The translations under genes were made by a program, and so were the position numbers. A DNA stretch of 64,000 nt from Streptomyces sp. NBC_01446. Lineage in GTDB: Bacteria; Actinomycetota; Actinomycetes; Streptomycetales; Streptomycetaceae. Of this stretch, positions 7,959 to 17,491 are shown piece by piece; positions within the stretch are counted from its first letter, which is position 1, and each line of letters starts with the position of its first letter. Below the pieces are notes generated by a model that made no database searches, had not been told where the DNA came from, and saw only the letters and a list, made by a program, of their open reading frames with translations. Where the stretch lies: positions 4,228,501-4,292,500 of the forward strand of contig NZ_JAPEPO010000001.1 of NCBI RefSeq assembly GCF_026340095.1. Reading direction: 5' to 3'.

Positions 7959-9214
7959 CCGGCGCTCCTTTCGTACGCGGCGTCGCGCCGCGGTCCCACG
8001 GTGCGCCCGGCCAGCGGCACTTCGGCCACCACCCGGAACACCCCGTCCGCATCTGCCACCGCACCCGCCTCAAGCGTCCCGCCGACCTCGGCGAGGCGCT
8101 CCCTCAGTCCTGCGAGCCCGGACCCGCCGCTCAGGGCCCCCGGGGCCTTGGCCCCGTCGTTCTCCACGCTCAGGACCACCGCGTCCGGCCCCACCCGTAC
8201 GCCGATGTCGCAGCGCCGGGCGTCCCCGTGCCGCAGGACGTTCGTCGTGGCCTCGCGCACGACCCAGCCGAGGGCGGACTGCACGGGGCCGGCCAGCCCG
8301 GCGGCCGGGCCCGCCACGTCGCAGGAGATCCCCGCCGCGGTCAACACGCCTTGCGCGCCCGACAGTTCGGCCGACAGATCGGCCTCGCGGTAGCCGCGTA
8401 CGACCTCCCGTACCTCTTTCTGCGACTCCTGGGCGATGCGCTGGACCTCGGTCATCTGGTTCACGGCCTCGGGCCGCCCGCGCCGCGTGAGCTGCACCGC
8501 GAGCTCGCTCTTGAGCGCGATCACGGCGAGATTCCTGCCCATCACGTCATGGAGATCGCGCCCGAACCGCAGCCGTTCCTCGGCGACGGCGAGCCGCGCC
8601 CTGGTCTCGCGGGCCTCGTCGAGTTCGTGGAGGGCGTTCAGCAGCCAGACGGAGAATCCGGCGGTCAGGGCGAAGATCGCGGTGGTGAACAGCACGGTGG
8701 CCGCCGTGATGAGGGCGGCCGGCGCGGGCAGCCCGGACGGCACGGACGCCGCCCCGGCACCGAGGGACGCGCCGAGCGCCGCGCCGATCACCCGCCTGCG
8801 GGTGCGCAGTCCGGGCGTGGCACAGCCCGCGCCGACCATGAGGATGCCGACGAAGAGGACGAGCGCCGTGCGGGTGCCGGCCTCCTCGTCCGGGGGGACC
8901 CGCAGCATCACGCCGAGCGTCCCGACGGAGATCACGGCGGTGGCGACCCCGTACGCGATGACCAGTCGGACCGGCTGCTCGCGCCGGCCGCGCGTCCAGT
9001 CGAGCGCCTTGGACGTGGTCACCGCGCCGAGCACGGCGTGCGCGCAGAGCGCGAGGAGCAGGGTCCAGGCGAGCGCGGCCGGCACCTCACCGAAGGCGAG
9101 GGGGCCGAGCCAGAAGATCTCGACGAGCCCGAAGGACTGCAGAGACCACCGTGTGTACGTCTCCACCTTCGCCGGGGTGCTCTTCCCCCGCCACCATGCG
9201 CCAGGCCGCCTCAT
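7955..9214 (-). CDS. Membrane sensor histidine kinase (HisKA_3 type)
   Basis: About 419 residues. The N-terminal half holds five or six hydrophobic segments (for example FGLVEIFWLGPLAF, AWTLLLALCAHAVLGAV, ALVLFVGILMVGAG, ALITAATVLFTTAIFAL). A HisKA_3 dimerisation domain follows with the phospho-acceptor His in FGRDLHDVMGRNLAVIALK. The HATPase_c domain has the N-box REATTNVLRHGDA and the G-box GGSGLAGLRERL. There is no extracellular sensor domain, so the signal is probably sensed in or at the membrane, as in DesK-like kinases. ATG 9214 is chosen because the permease gene ends just upstream at 9232; longer frames would run into it. It phosphorylates the overlapping downstream regulator. Confidence 0.9.
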   Translation of the reverse strand: MRRPGAWWRGKSTPAKVETYTRWSLQSFGLVEIFWLGPLAFGEVPAALAWTLLLALCAHAVLGAVTTSKALDWTRGRREQPVRLVIAYGVATAVISVGTLGVMLRVPPDEEAGTRTALVLFVGILMVGAGCATPGLRTRRRVIGAALGASLGAGAASVPSGLPAPAALITAATVLFTTAIFALTAGFSVWLLNALHELDEARETRARLAVAEERLRFGRDLHDVMGRNLAVIALKSELAVQLTRRGRPEAVNQMTEVQRIAQESQKEVREVVRGYREADLSAELSGAQGVLTAAGISCDVAGPAAGLAGPVQSALGWVVREATTNVLRHGDARRCDIGVRVGPDAVVLSVENDGAKAPGALSGGSGLAGLRERLAEVGGTLEAGAVADADGVFRVVAEVPLAGRTVGPRRDAAYERSAG

Positions 9215-9231
9215 GTCCCCGCTCCGTCGGA

Positions 9232-10041
9232 TCAACGCCGCGGTTCCCAGCGGAACCACCGTCGTACAGCAAACACGGCGAGGACGGTCCAGGCCACAGC
9301 GGTGGCGACGGCGCCCAAGGCGCCGTGCGCGGAGAGGTCCCCGGTCCAGCCGCCCCGTACGAGGGTGATCACCGGTGTGAGGGGCAGCAGTTCGCACACC
9401 GACGCGAGGCGGTCCGGCATGACTTGGAGGGGCACGACGGTGCCGGAGCCGAGCATCGAGAGAAGCAGCAGCGGCATGGCCGCGACCTGCGCGCTCTCGA
9501 CGCTCCTGCTGAAACTCGCGGTGACTGCGGCGAGCGCGGGCCACATCACCAGGCCCAGCAGCAGCCCGAGTACGGCGTAATACGGCGCCTGCGGAGCCCC
9601 CACGTCGAGGAACGCCGTGCAGGCGGCGACGAGCACGAGGCTCTGCGCGAGGCCGATGGAGACGGAGGGCACGGCGGCACCGGCGAGGATCTCCCCGTCG
9701 CGCAGCTCACCGGTGCGCAGCCGCTTGAGGACGAGTTCCTCGCGCCGGGCCGCGTAGACGCCGACCAGCGCGCTGTAGACGGCGAAGAGGAGGGAGAAGC
9801 CGATCGCGGACGGCAGCAGCACCGAGCCGACGGTGAGCCCCGTGCCCTTCAGGTCCATGCTGTCGATCGACGAGCGCACGCTGAACGGCAGCACCAGCGG
9901 CACGAACACCGCGGTGAAGAGCGTGCCCTTGCTGCGGCCGATCAGCGTCAGCTCCGCGCGGGCGAGCGCCCGCATCCGCCCGGCGGCCGTCGTGCCGGCC
10001 GTGGCCGCGGGCTTCGTCCTGTCCGTCACGACCGCGCTCAT
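9232..10041 (-). CDS. ABC-2 type transporter permease
   Basis: A 269-residue integral membrane subunit with six predicted helices (for example GTLFTAVFVPLVLPFSV, LLPSAIGFSLLFAVYSALV, QSLVLVAACTAFLDVG, PYYAVLGLLLGLVMWPALAAV, AAMPLLLLSMLGSGTVVPL, GAVATAVAWTVLAVFAV). The layout and the segment AARREELVLKRLRTGEL between helices are typical of ABC-2 permeases. Its ATG overlaps the ATPase stop by 4 bp (10038-10041), so the two subunits are co-translated. The substrate cannot be told from sequence. Linkage to a DesK/DesR-like pair suggests drug, lipid or antimicrobial-peptide export. Confidence 0.9.
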   Translation of the reverse strand: MSAVVTDRTKPAATAGTTAAGRMRALARAELTLIGRSKGTLFTAVFVPLVLPFSVRSSIDSMDLKGTGLTVGSVLLPSAIGFSLLFAVYSALVGVYAARREELVLKRLRTGELRDGEILAGAAVPSVSIGLAQSLVLVAACTAFLDVGAPQAPYYAVLGLLLGLVMWPALAAVTASFSRSVESAQVAAMPLLLLSMLGSGTVVPLQVMPDRLASVCELLPLTPVITLVRGGWTGDLSAHGALGAVATAVAWTVLAVFAVRRWFRWEPRR

Positions 10042-11009
10042 CGCGCCGCCACCTCATCCCTGTTCTGCGTGCCGGCCCTGGTTTCCGTACGCGCGTCCTG
10101 CGCGATCCGCAGGAACGCCTCTTCGAGGGACGCGCTGCGCACGTCGAGCCCCCGCAGCTCGACCCGGGCGTCCCTGGCCCACAACAGGAGCCCGGTGGCC
10201 GCCCGTTGGAGCTCGTCCGTCCGCAGCCGGATGGTGCGGCCGTCCGTTTCGTGGCCGCTCACGCCGAGCTCGGCGAGCGGCGGGAGGTCACCGGGGAAGT
10301 AGCCGTCGGGCAGTTCGAAGGAGATGTGGGAGGGCTGGGCCGCGACGACCTCGTCGACGCGGCCCTCGGCGGCGATCCGCCCCTCGTGGAGGATGGCGAG
10401 CCGGTCGGCGAGCTCCTCGGCCTCTTCGAGGTAGTGGGTGGTCAGCAGCACGGTGGTGCCCTCGGCGCGCAGCTCGCGCACCAGGTTCCAGGTCGCGCGC
10501 CGCCCCTCGGCGTCGAGGCCGGTGGTCGGCTCGTCGAGGAAGAGGACCTCGGGCCGGCCGAGCAGCGCGAGCGCCAGGTCGAGGCGCCGCTTCTCGCCGC
10601 CGGACAGCTGCTTCACACGGACCCGGGACCGCCGTTCGAGCCCGACGAGCTCGAGGGCCTCACCGGCGGGCCGGGCGCCGCTCGTGCATCCGCCCCACAT
10701 CCGGACGGCCTCGGCCACGGTCAGCTCGGACGGAAAGCCGCCTTCTTGGAGCATGACCCCGACGCGCGGCCTGACCAGGTCGCGTTCCGTGTACGGGTCG
10801 TGCCCGAGGACCCGTACACGGCCGCCGGCCGGGACGGCGAGTCCTTCGAGGAGTTCGACGGTGGAGGTCTTGCCCGCGCCGTTGGTGCCGAGGAGGGCGA
10901 AGAGTTCTCCGCGGGCGACGGAGAAGGTCACTCCGCGCACCGCCTCGTACGAGCCCCCGTACACGCGTCGCAGATCGGTGACGTCGATCACGCGCTCGTT
11001 CGTTTCCAT
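10038..11009 (-). CDS. ABC transporter ATP-binding protein
   Basis: A 323-residue ATPase subunit of the exporter, first gene of the operon. Visible motifs are Walker A GTNGAGKTST (around residue 41), Q-loop VGVMLQEGG, signature LSGGEKRRLDLA, Walker B EVLFLDEPTTGLD, and H-loop LLTTHYLEEAEELADR. A C-terminal extension (residues about 230-310) ends in ASLEEAFLRIAQD, common in ABC-2/DrrA-type ATPases. Start ATG 11009 gives the METNERVIDVTDLRRVYGG N-terminus. A perfect palindrome 59 bp upstream is a likely operator for the linked response regulator. Confidence 0.93.
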   Translation of the reverse strand: METNERVIDVTDLRRVYGGSYEAVRGVTFSVARGELFALLGTNGAGKTSTVELLEGLAVPAGGRVRVLGHDPYTERDLVRPRVGVMLQEGGFPSELTVAEAVRMWGGCTSGARPAGEALELVGLERRSRVRVKQLSGGEKRRLDLALALLGRPEVLFLDEPTTGLDAEGRRATWNLVRELRAEGTTVLLTTHYLEEAEELADRLAILHEGRIAAEGRVDEVVAAQPSHISFELPDGYFPGDLPPLAELGVSGHETDGRTIRLRTDELQRAATGLLLWARDARVELRGLDVRSASLEEAFLRIAQDARTETRAGTQNRDEVAAR

Positions 11010-11067
11010 GCCCCGAGCCTCTCCCGGTGCCGGGGCGAGGAGCAGTGCGCGCTGTCACCGGACCGCA

Positions 11068-11079
11068 TGACAAATGTCA
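11068..11079. promoter_or_regulatory. Operator-like palindrome TGACA-AA-TGTCA upstream of the ABC/two-component operon
   Basis: Perfect inverted repeat with 5-bp arms and an AA centre (TGACAAATGTCA), 59 bp upstream of the ABC ATPase start. Position and form suit autoregulation by the NarL-type regulator encoded in the operon. This is inference. Confidence 0.45.
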
Positions 11080-11099
11080 GAGCGGGGCTCGGACATGCA

Positions 11100-11130
11100 G
11101 AAGGCCCCGGTCCGATGGACCGGGGCCTTC
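11100..11130. terminator. Hairpin terminator next to tRNA-Gly copy 2
   Basis: Perfect 14-bp inverted repeat (11100-11113 / 11117-11130) with loop GAT, 3 bp beyond the tRNA 3' end. It probably ends the tRNA transcript on the minus strand. Confidence 0.8.
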
Positions 11131-11133
11131 AAC

Positions 11134-11209
11134 TGGAGCGAACGACGAGGTTCGAACTCGCGACCTCAACCTTGGCAAGGTTGCGCTCTACCAACTGAGC
11201 TACGTTCGC
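11134..11209 (-). tRNA. tRNA-Gly (GCC anticodon), copy 2
   Basis: A 76-nt gene, by eye base-for-base the same as that at 7251-7326, including the encoded CCA and the next bases upstream. The two copies bracket the exporter/two-component operon in the same orientation. Confidence 0.95.
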
Positions 11210-11288
11210 ACTGCCTCCGATCGACTCTCATCGATCGGCGCGAGCACCAGCCTACCGCACTCCGAAGAGTGGTCGGTACGCCATGCAG

Positions 11289-11360
11289 AGCGGGTGACAG
11301 GAATTGCACACTGCGCCTTCCCCCTGGAAGGGGGATGTTCTACTACTGAACTACACCCGC
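11289..11360 (-). tRNA. Atypical tRNA-Gly (UCC anticodon)
   Basis: On the minus strand the acceptor GCGGGTG/CACCCGC pairs perfectly, the D-stem GTTC/GAAC is intact, and the anticodon stem TCCCC/GGGGA holds loop CTTCCAG with anticodon UCC. The rest is unusual. The D-loop is AGTAGTA, where the normal GG pair (18-19) appears as AG. In standard numbering the T-arm is CAGTG-TGCAATT-CCTGT, in which only one Watson-Crick pair (53-61) and one G-U form. A shifted register gives a 4-bp stem with a 10-nt loop. Position 55 is G instead of U, and no CCA is encoded (CTG follows the discriminator). It may be a divergent functional tRNA, a non-ribosomal cell-wall tRNA, or a decaying copy. Confidence 0.75.
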
Positions 11361-11471
11361 AAGACTCCGTGAGGTTCGGCCTTTCGGCCTCGCCCCTCGG
11401 CGTGCTCCAGACTTTAGCTGATCAACAGGGGTGGAGCGCAAGTCGGCTGCTCTGCGGGCTGCCCGAGGGGG

Positions 11472-11813
11472 TCAGTTGGCCGCCTCGAACGCCTCGTAGA
11501 CCCGCTTGGGGATGCGGCCGCGCGGCGGGACGTCCATCTTGTGCGAGCGCGCCCAGGCGCGGACGGCCGCCGGGTCGGCGGACACCGCGGTGTGCTTGAA
11601 GCTCCTGACGGTCTTCCCCGAGGCGCCCTTGCCCGAGCCGGTCTGCTTGCGGCCGGCCTGGAGGAAGGGGGCCAGGGCCGTGCGCAGTTTCTTGGCATTG
11701 GCTGGATTCAGGTCGATCTCGTACGACTTGCCGTCGAGACCGAACACGACCGTTTCTGCGGCATCTCCGCCGTCGATGTCGTCGGAGAGAGTGACCACGA
11801 CACGCTGCGCCAC
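11472..11813 (-). CDS. lsrL: Lsr2-family nucleoid-associated protein (Lsr2-like paralogue)
   Basis: A 113-residue xenogeneic-silencer-type DNA-binding protein. The N-terminal dimerisation domain (MAQRVVVTLSDDIDGGDAAE, then VVFGLDGKSYEIDL) and the C-terminal minor-groove-binding domain with the RGR hook (residues 98-100, in DVPPRGRIPKRV) are both complete. A basic linker (GRKQTGSGKGASGK) separates them. Family members bind AT-rich DNA and silence genes. The position between tRNA-Gly and purS matches what I recall for S. coelicolor lsrL (SCO4076), the second Lsr2 copy. GTG 11813 follows AGGGA. Confidence 0.9.
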   Translation of the reverse strand: MAQRVVVTLSDDIDGGDAAETVVFGLDGKSYEIDLNPANAKKLRTALAPFLQAGRKQTGSGKGASGKTVRSFKHTAVSADPAAVRAWARSHKMDVPPRGRIPKRVYEAFEAAN

Positions 11814-12140
11814 GAATATCGGTCCCTTCGTGCGACATCTGCACCTTGACGTGCGCCGATGTCGACTGTCCGGCTGTTATGGGGCAAAGCAGAGGCGAAC
11901 TGCTCGCTTTCGCCATTTCCTTTTTACCTTGCCTGGCATTGCATTGTGAAGACCGACTAAATCCCCCCGCGTGTCCGGAGGCAATGGGTCTCCGAAATCT
12001 TTCCCCCGATTTTCCACGGGGTCACCGCGCTGTTGCAGTAACGTGATCCGGCTCTCGTAGCTTCCTACGGTCTACGCGAGTAGAAATTTTGTCCGGGTAG
12101 TCTGAAGGGACCTGCTCAGCACCACACACCGGGAGTGCCA
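11814..12140. other. Divergent promoter region between lsrL and purS
   Basis: A 327-bp spacer with no gene seen. It is noticeably richer in A/T runs than its surroundings (around 11910-11960 and 12085-12100). Both the lsrL and purSQL promoters must lie here. Possible -10-like elements exist but no confident -35/-10 pair was found. An AT-rich patch beside an Lsr2 gene could be a self-binding site. Confidence 0.4.
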
Positions 12141-12407
12141 GTGGCACGCGTCGTAGTCGACGTCATGCTCAAGCCGGAGATCCTCGACCCCCAGGGCCAG
12201 GCGGTGCAGCGTGCACTGCCGCGCCTCGGTTTCGAGGGCATCTCCGACGTACGTCAGGGAAAGCGATTCGAACTCGAGGTTGACGGGCCCGTCGACGATG
12301 CCGTCCTCGCCCGTATCCATGAGTTGGCCGACACGTTCCTCGCCAACACCGTGATCGAGAACTTCACCGTGAAGGTGGAAGAACCCGCGGTGGGGGCAGA
12401 AAAGTGA
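12141..12407 (+). CDS. purS: Phosphoribosylformylglycinamidine synthase subunit PurS
   Basis: An 88-residue small subunit of the three-part FGAM synthetase. It bridges PurL and PurQ and helps channel ammonia. The sequence ARVVVDVMLKPEILDPQGQA, then LGFEGISDVRQGKRFELEV, is characteristic. GTG 12141 is preferred over GTG 12135 because GGGAG at 12131-12135 gives proper spacing and homologues begin MARVVV. The stop overlaps the purQ start (GTGA), so purS-purQ-purL is one coupled operon. Confidence 0.93.
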   Translation: MARVVVDVMLKPEILDPQGQAVQRALPRLGFEGISDVRQGKRFELEVDGPVDDAVLARIHELADTFLANTVIENFTVKVEEPAVGAEK

Positions 12408-13083
12408 CCGCTCGTATTGGAGTCGTCACCTTTCCTGGATCCCTCGACGACCGGGACACGCAGCGCGCGATCCGACTCGCCGGCGCGGAACCCGTAGCCC
12501 TCTGGCACAAGGACAAGGATCTGAAGCAGGTCGACGCGGTCGTCCTGCCCGGTGGATTCTCCTACGGCGACTATCTGCGGGCGGGTGCCATCTCCCGGTT
12601 CTCGCCGGTGATGGAGAGCGTCGTCGACCAGGCCAAGGCGGGTCTTCCCGTTCTCGGTATCTGCAATGGCTTCCAGGTCCTCACCGAGGCGCACCTGCTC
12701 CCCGGCGCGATGCTCGGCAACGACCATCTGCACTTCATCTGCCGTGACCAGAAGCTGCGCGTGGAGAACACGGACACCGCCTGGACCGCCGACTACACGG
12801 CAGGCCAGGAGATCCACATCCCGCTGAAGAACATGGACGGCCGCTACGTCGCCGACGAGCACACGCTGGACATGCTGGAGGCGGAGGGCCGCGTCGCCTT
12901 CCGTTACGTGGGCTTCAACCCGAACGGTTCGCTCCGCGACATCGCCGGCATCACGAACGAGGCGGGCAACGTCGTCGGTCTGATGCCGCACCCGGAGCAC
13001 GCCGTCGAGCCGCTCGTCGGCTCCGGTCGCACCGACGGCCTCCCCTTCTTCACCTCGATCCTCAAGAAGCTGGTCGCCGCCTC

Positions 13084-13087
<4 letters not shown>
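12404..13087 (+). CDS. purQ: Phosphoribosylformylglycinamidine synthase subunit PurQ (glutaminase)
   Basis: A 227-residue class I glutamine amidotransferase that supplies ammonia to PurL. The nucleophile Cys sits in VLGICNGFQVL (about residue 86) and the catalytic His/Glu in GLMPHPEHAVE (about residue 205). PGGFSYGDYLRAGA is a further family signature. It overlaps purS by 4 bp upstream and purL by 4 bp (ATGA) downstream, giving stoichiometric expression of the complex. Confidence 0.96.
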
Positions 13088-15333
<2,246 letters not shown>

Positions 15334-15353
15334 TCGGCTTCCTCCCGTACGAA

Positions 15354-15398
15354 CGTCAGGCCCCACCCGGATGAATGTGCCCCGGGTGGGGCCTGACG
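15354..15398 (+). terminator. Hairpin terminator after purL
   Basis: Perfect 17-bp inverted repeat (15354-15370 / 15382-15398) with an 11-nt loop, about 20 bp beyond the purL stop. Confidence 0.85.
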
Positions 15399-15449
15399 CG
15401 CGTCTTGGGCCCGGTCGAAAAGGGCCTGAGCGGGTACGCCGTCAAGGCA

Positions 15450-15455
15450 TAGGCT
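15450..15455 (+). promoter_or_regulatory. -10 box of a likely leaderless transcript
   Basis: TAGGCT (TANNNT type) ends 6 nt before the ATG at 15462, and no ribosome-binding site lies between. It is the same arrangement as at purD, purF and prsW. Confidence 0.45.
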
Positions 15456-15461
15456 CGCCCC

Positions 15462-16256
15462 ATGTCACCGGCCAAGAAGCGTGCACGCACCTATGACTCC
15501 GCCAAGATCCGTACGGCCGTCCTCGCGCAGTTCGCGCTCGTACGGGCAGCGGTCGCCGGTCTCACGGACGAGCAGCTCGGCGCCCCGACCCGGCTCGGCG
15601 ACTGGACCGTACGGGAGCTGGCCGCGCACTGCACGATGGCGGTCGGAGCCGTGGCCAGGGGTCTGGAGATGCCCGAGCCGCAGAAGCACGAACTGCCGCT
15701 CCTGGACTGGCCGTTCGGTACGGTTACCGAGTCCGCCGCCATCGCCGACGGCACCCGGGAACTCGCCGCGAGCGCCCCGCCCGCGGACCTCTTCGCGCGC
15801 ACCACGGCCCGTATCGAAGAGGCCCTGGCCGCGGCCCCCGACACCCGTCTCGTCCCCACGAGATTCGGCGCCATGACCCTCGCCGACTTCCTCGTCACCC
15901 GTACCGTCGAACTCGTCGTCCACACCGACGACCTGAACGACGCGCTGCCCGGCCTCGACGTCCCGTGCGACCGCCAGGCGCTCGCCGCCTGCACCCGGTT
16001 GCTCGCCGACGCCCTCGCCGTGAAGGCGCCCGGCGCGTCGACCGAGGTGCGGATCCCGCCGTTCGCCGTCGTCCAGTGCGTCGAGGGCCCCCGCCACACT
16101 CGCGGCACCCCGCCGAACGTCGTCGAGACGGACCCGCTCACCTGGATCCGCCTCGCCACCGGACGCGCCGAGTGGCGCGCCGCCCTGGACGACGCGAAGG
16201 TCAGCGCGAGCGGCGAGCGGGCCGACCTCAGCAAGCTGCTGCCGCTCATGGGCTGA
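15462..16256 (+). CDS. Maleylpyruvate-isomerase / sterol-carrier family protein
   Basis: A 264-residue protein of the actinobacterial DinB-like, mycothiol-dependent-isomerase superfamily. The N-terminal helix bundle contains LTDEQLGAPTRLGDWTVRELAAH, where the GDWTVRELAAH motif carries the metal-ligand-type His, then LADFLVTRTVELVVHTDDL with a second His. The C-terminal part (VRIPPFAVVQCVEGPRHTRGT, then VVETDPLTWIRLATGR) is the sterol-carrier-like domain common in this family. The substrate is unknown; members use mycothiol or act in detoxification. The gene is monocistronic and apparently leaderless. Confidence 0.8.
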   Translation: MSPAKKRARTYDSAKIRTAVLAQFALVRAAVAGLTDEQLGAPTRLGDWTVRELAAHCTMAVGAVARGLEMPEPQKHELPLLDWPFGTVTESAAIADGTRELAASAPPADLFARTTARIEEALAAAPDTRLVPTRFGAMTLADFLVTRTVELVVHTDDLNDALPGLDVPCDRQALAACTRLLADALAVKAPGASTEVRIPPFAVVQCVEGPRHTRGTPPNVVETDPLTWIRLATGRAEWRAALDDAKVSASGERADLSKLLPLMG

Positions 16257-16309
16257 CCCCGACGGCGGACCGGTGGAACCGATTGGCCCACCCCGCCCGT
16301 CCAACCGCC

Positions 16310-17119
16310 ATGCACACGCAATCCCGGAACCTCACCGTCCTGGCCGCGCTTCTGCCCCTCGCGGCCGTCGCAGCGTGCGGATCACAGACCGTGTCCGTCG
16401 GGGATGCGCCCGTCACCGGGGTCCGGTGGAACGTCGAGAGCGTCACCGTCGACGGCGCCACCGCGCAGGCCCCCGAGAGCGCGTACGTGGAGTTCCCCTC
16501 GGCCGACCGGGCGCGCGGCAACAACGGCTGCAACAGCTTCGACGCGGAGGCCGAGATCGACGGCGACACGATCCGTATCGGCAGGAGCACCGTGACGATG
16601 TCGATGTGCAACGACAAGGAGCAGCGGGACTTCGAGAAGACCTTCAGTCGCGCCATCGGGGGCAGCAACAAGGCCAGGACCGACGGTGACCACCTCACCC
16701 TCACCACCGACGACGGCGACACGATCGCCCTGGTCAAGGAGCATCCGGCCCCGCTGACCGGCACCGAGTGGACCGTCACGAGCCTGCTCTCCGACCACGT
16801 CGCGACCTCGCTGCCGAAGGACGTGGCAGGCCGGGCCAGGATGACCTTCGAAAAGGCGGGCAAGGCGGGCAAGGACGGCACCGCGACCGGCAGCCTCGGC
16901 TGCAATCGCTTCCGCGCGAAGGCCGAGTTCCGCGACGGCCACCTCACGCTCGGCAGGCCGGTCACGACCCGCGTGCTCTGCCAGGGCCCGCGCATGGCCA
17001 CCGAACGCGCCCTCCTGAAGCTCTTCGCCCAGAAGTTGTCGTACGAGGTCCAGGGCCGCACCCTCACGCTGACGGCCCCCGACGGAACTGGCGCCGTGGC
17101 GGGGGCCGGCCGCGGCTGA
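16310..17119 (+). CDS. Secreted META-domain lipoprotein
   Basis: A 269-residue predicted lipoprotein. The signal peptide has a hydrophobic core (LTVLAALLPLAAVAAC) and a lipobox with lipidated Cys23. Two META (HslJ-like) domains follow, each with the VRWNVESV / TEWTVTSL start and a GNNGCNSF or GSLGCNRF turn. Paired cysteines (NGCNSF with SMCNDKE; LGCNRF with RVLCQGP) suggest a disulphide in each repeat. META proteins are linked to envelope stress and drug tolerance in other bacteria; the role here is unknown. ATG 16310 is fixed by the signal peptide. Confidence 0.85.
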   Translation: MHTQSRNLTVLAALLPLAAVAACGSQTVSVGDAPVTGVRWNVESVTVDGATAQAPESAYVEFPSADRARGNNGCNSFDAEAEIDGDTIRIGRSTVTMSMCNDKEQRDFEKTFSRAIGGSNKARTDGDHLTLTTDDGDTIALVKEHPAPLTGTEWTVTSLLSDHVATSLPKDVAGRARMTFEKAGKAGKDGTATGSLGCNRFRAKAEFRDGHLTLGRPVTTRVLCQGPRMATERALLKLFAQKLSYEVQGRTLTLTAPDGTGAVAGAGRG

Positions 17120-17478
17120 CCGGACGGCACCCCCGGGCCCCGGGCCCCCCGGCTCCCGGCGACCCCATCCCCGGCCCCCGCCCCCGTGCCTCCGCAGCGA
17201 ATTCCGTCACACTCGCACCCGCCGTCGCGCCCGGCGCCGCCCCCTCCGGCGCCCACCGCCCCGCACCCGCCGCCGGCGCCGCCCCCGAGCCCGCCCAGCG
17301 ATGCCCTTAGCACACGAAGAACCAGGTCAGCGCCATGATCGCGCCGAAGGGGCGGGGTGGGCGGGAAAGGGGTGGTGAGGGGTGAAGCACCCCGGGCCAC
17401 GGCCTCAGGGGCGGGTGCCACCGGCTCGACCAGGCGCGGGATCACGTTCGCCAATTCGGACCAGTGGTCGATCTCGCC
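17120..17478. other. Low-complexity spacer before purF
   Basis: A 359-bp gap. The first 170 bp are a C/G-rich Pro/Ala-like low-complexity stretch. No confident gene is seen. A 27-codon minus-strand reading frame (17307-17390) ending in a hydrophobic MALTWFFVC tail is the only candidate and has no good ribosome-binding site. Confidence 0.35.
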
Positions 17479-17484
17479 TACACT
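17479..17484 (+). promoter_or_regulatory. -10 box of a likely leaderless purF transcript
   Basis: TACACT (TANNNT) ends 7 nt before the GTG at 17492. The GGAGG at 17486-17490 lies only 1 nt from that GTG, too close to act as a normal ribosome-binding site, which favours a leaderless mRNA. Confidence 0.5.
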
Positions 17485-17491
17485 CGGAGGC

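Noticed and set aside
7330..11210. Genomic island between the two tRNA-Gly genes
   Set aside because: No integrase, no base-composition shift, and tRNAs are complete on both sides; I kept only the duplication as a finding.
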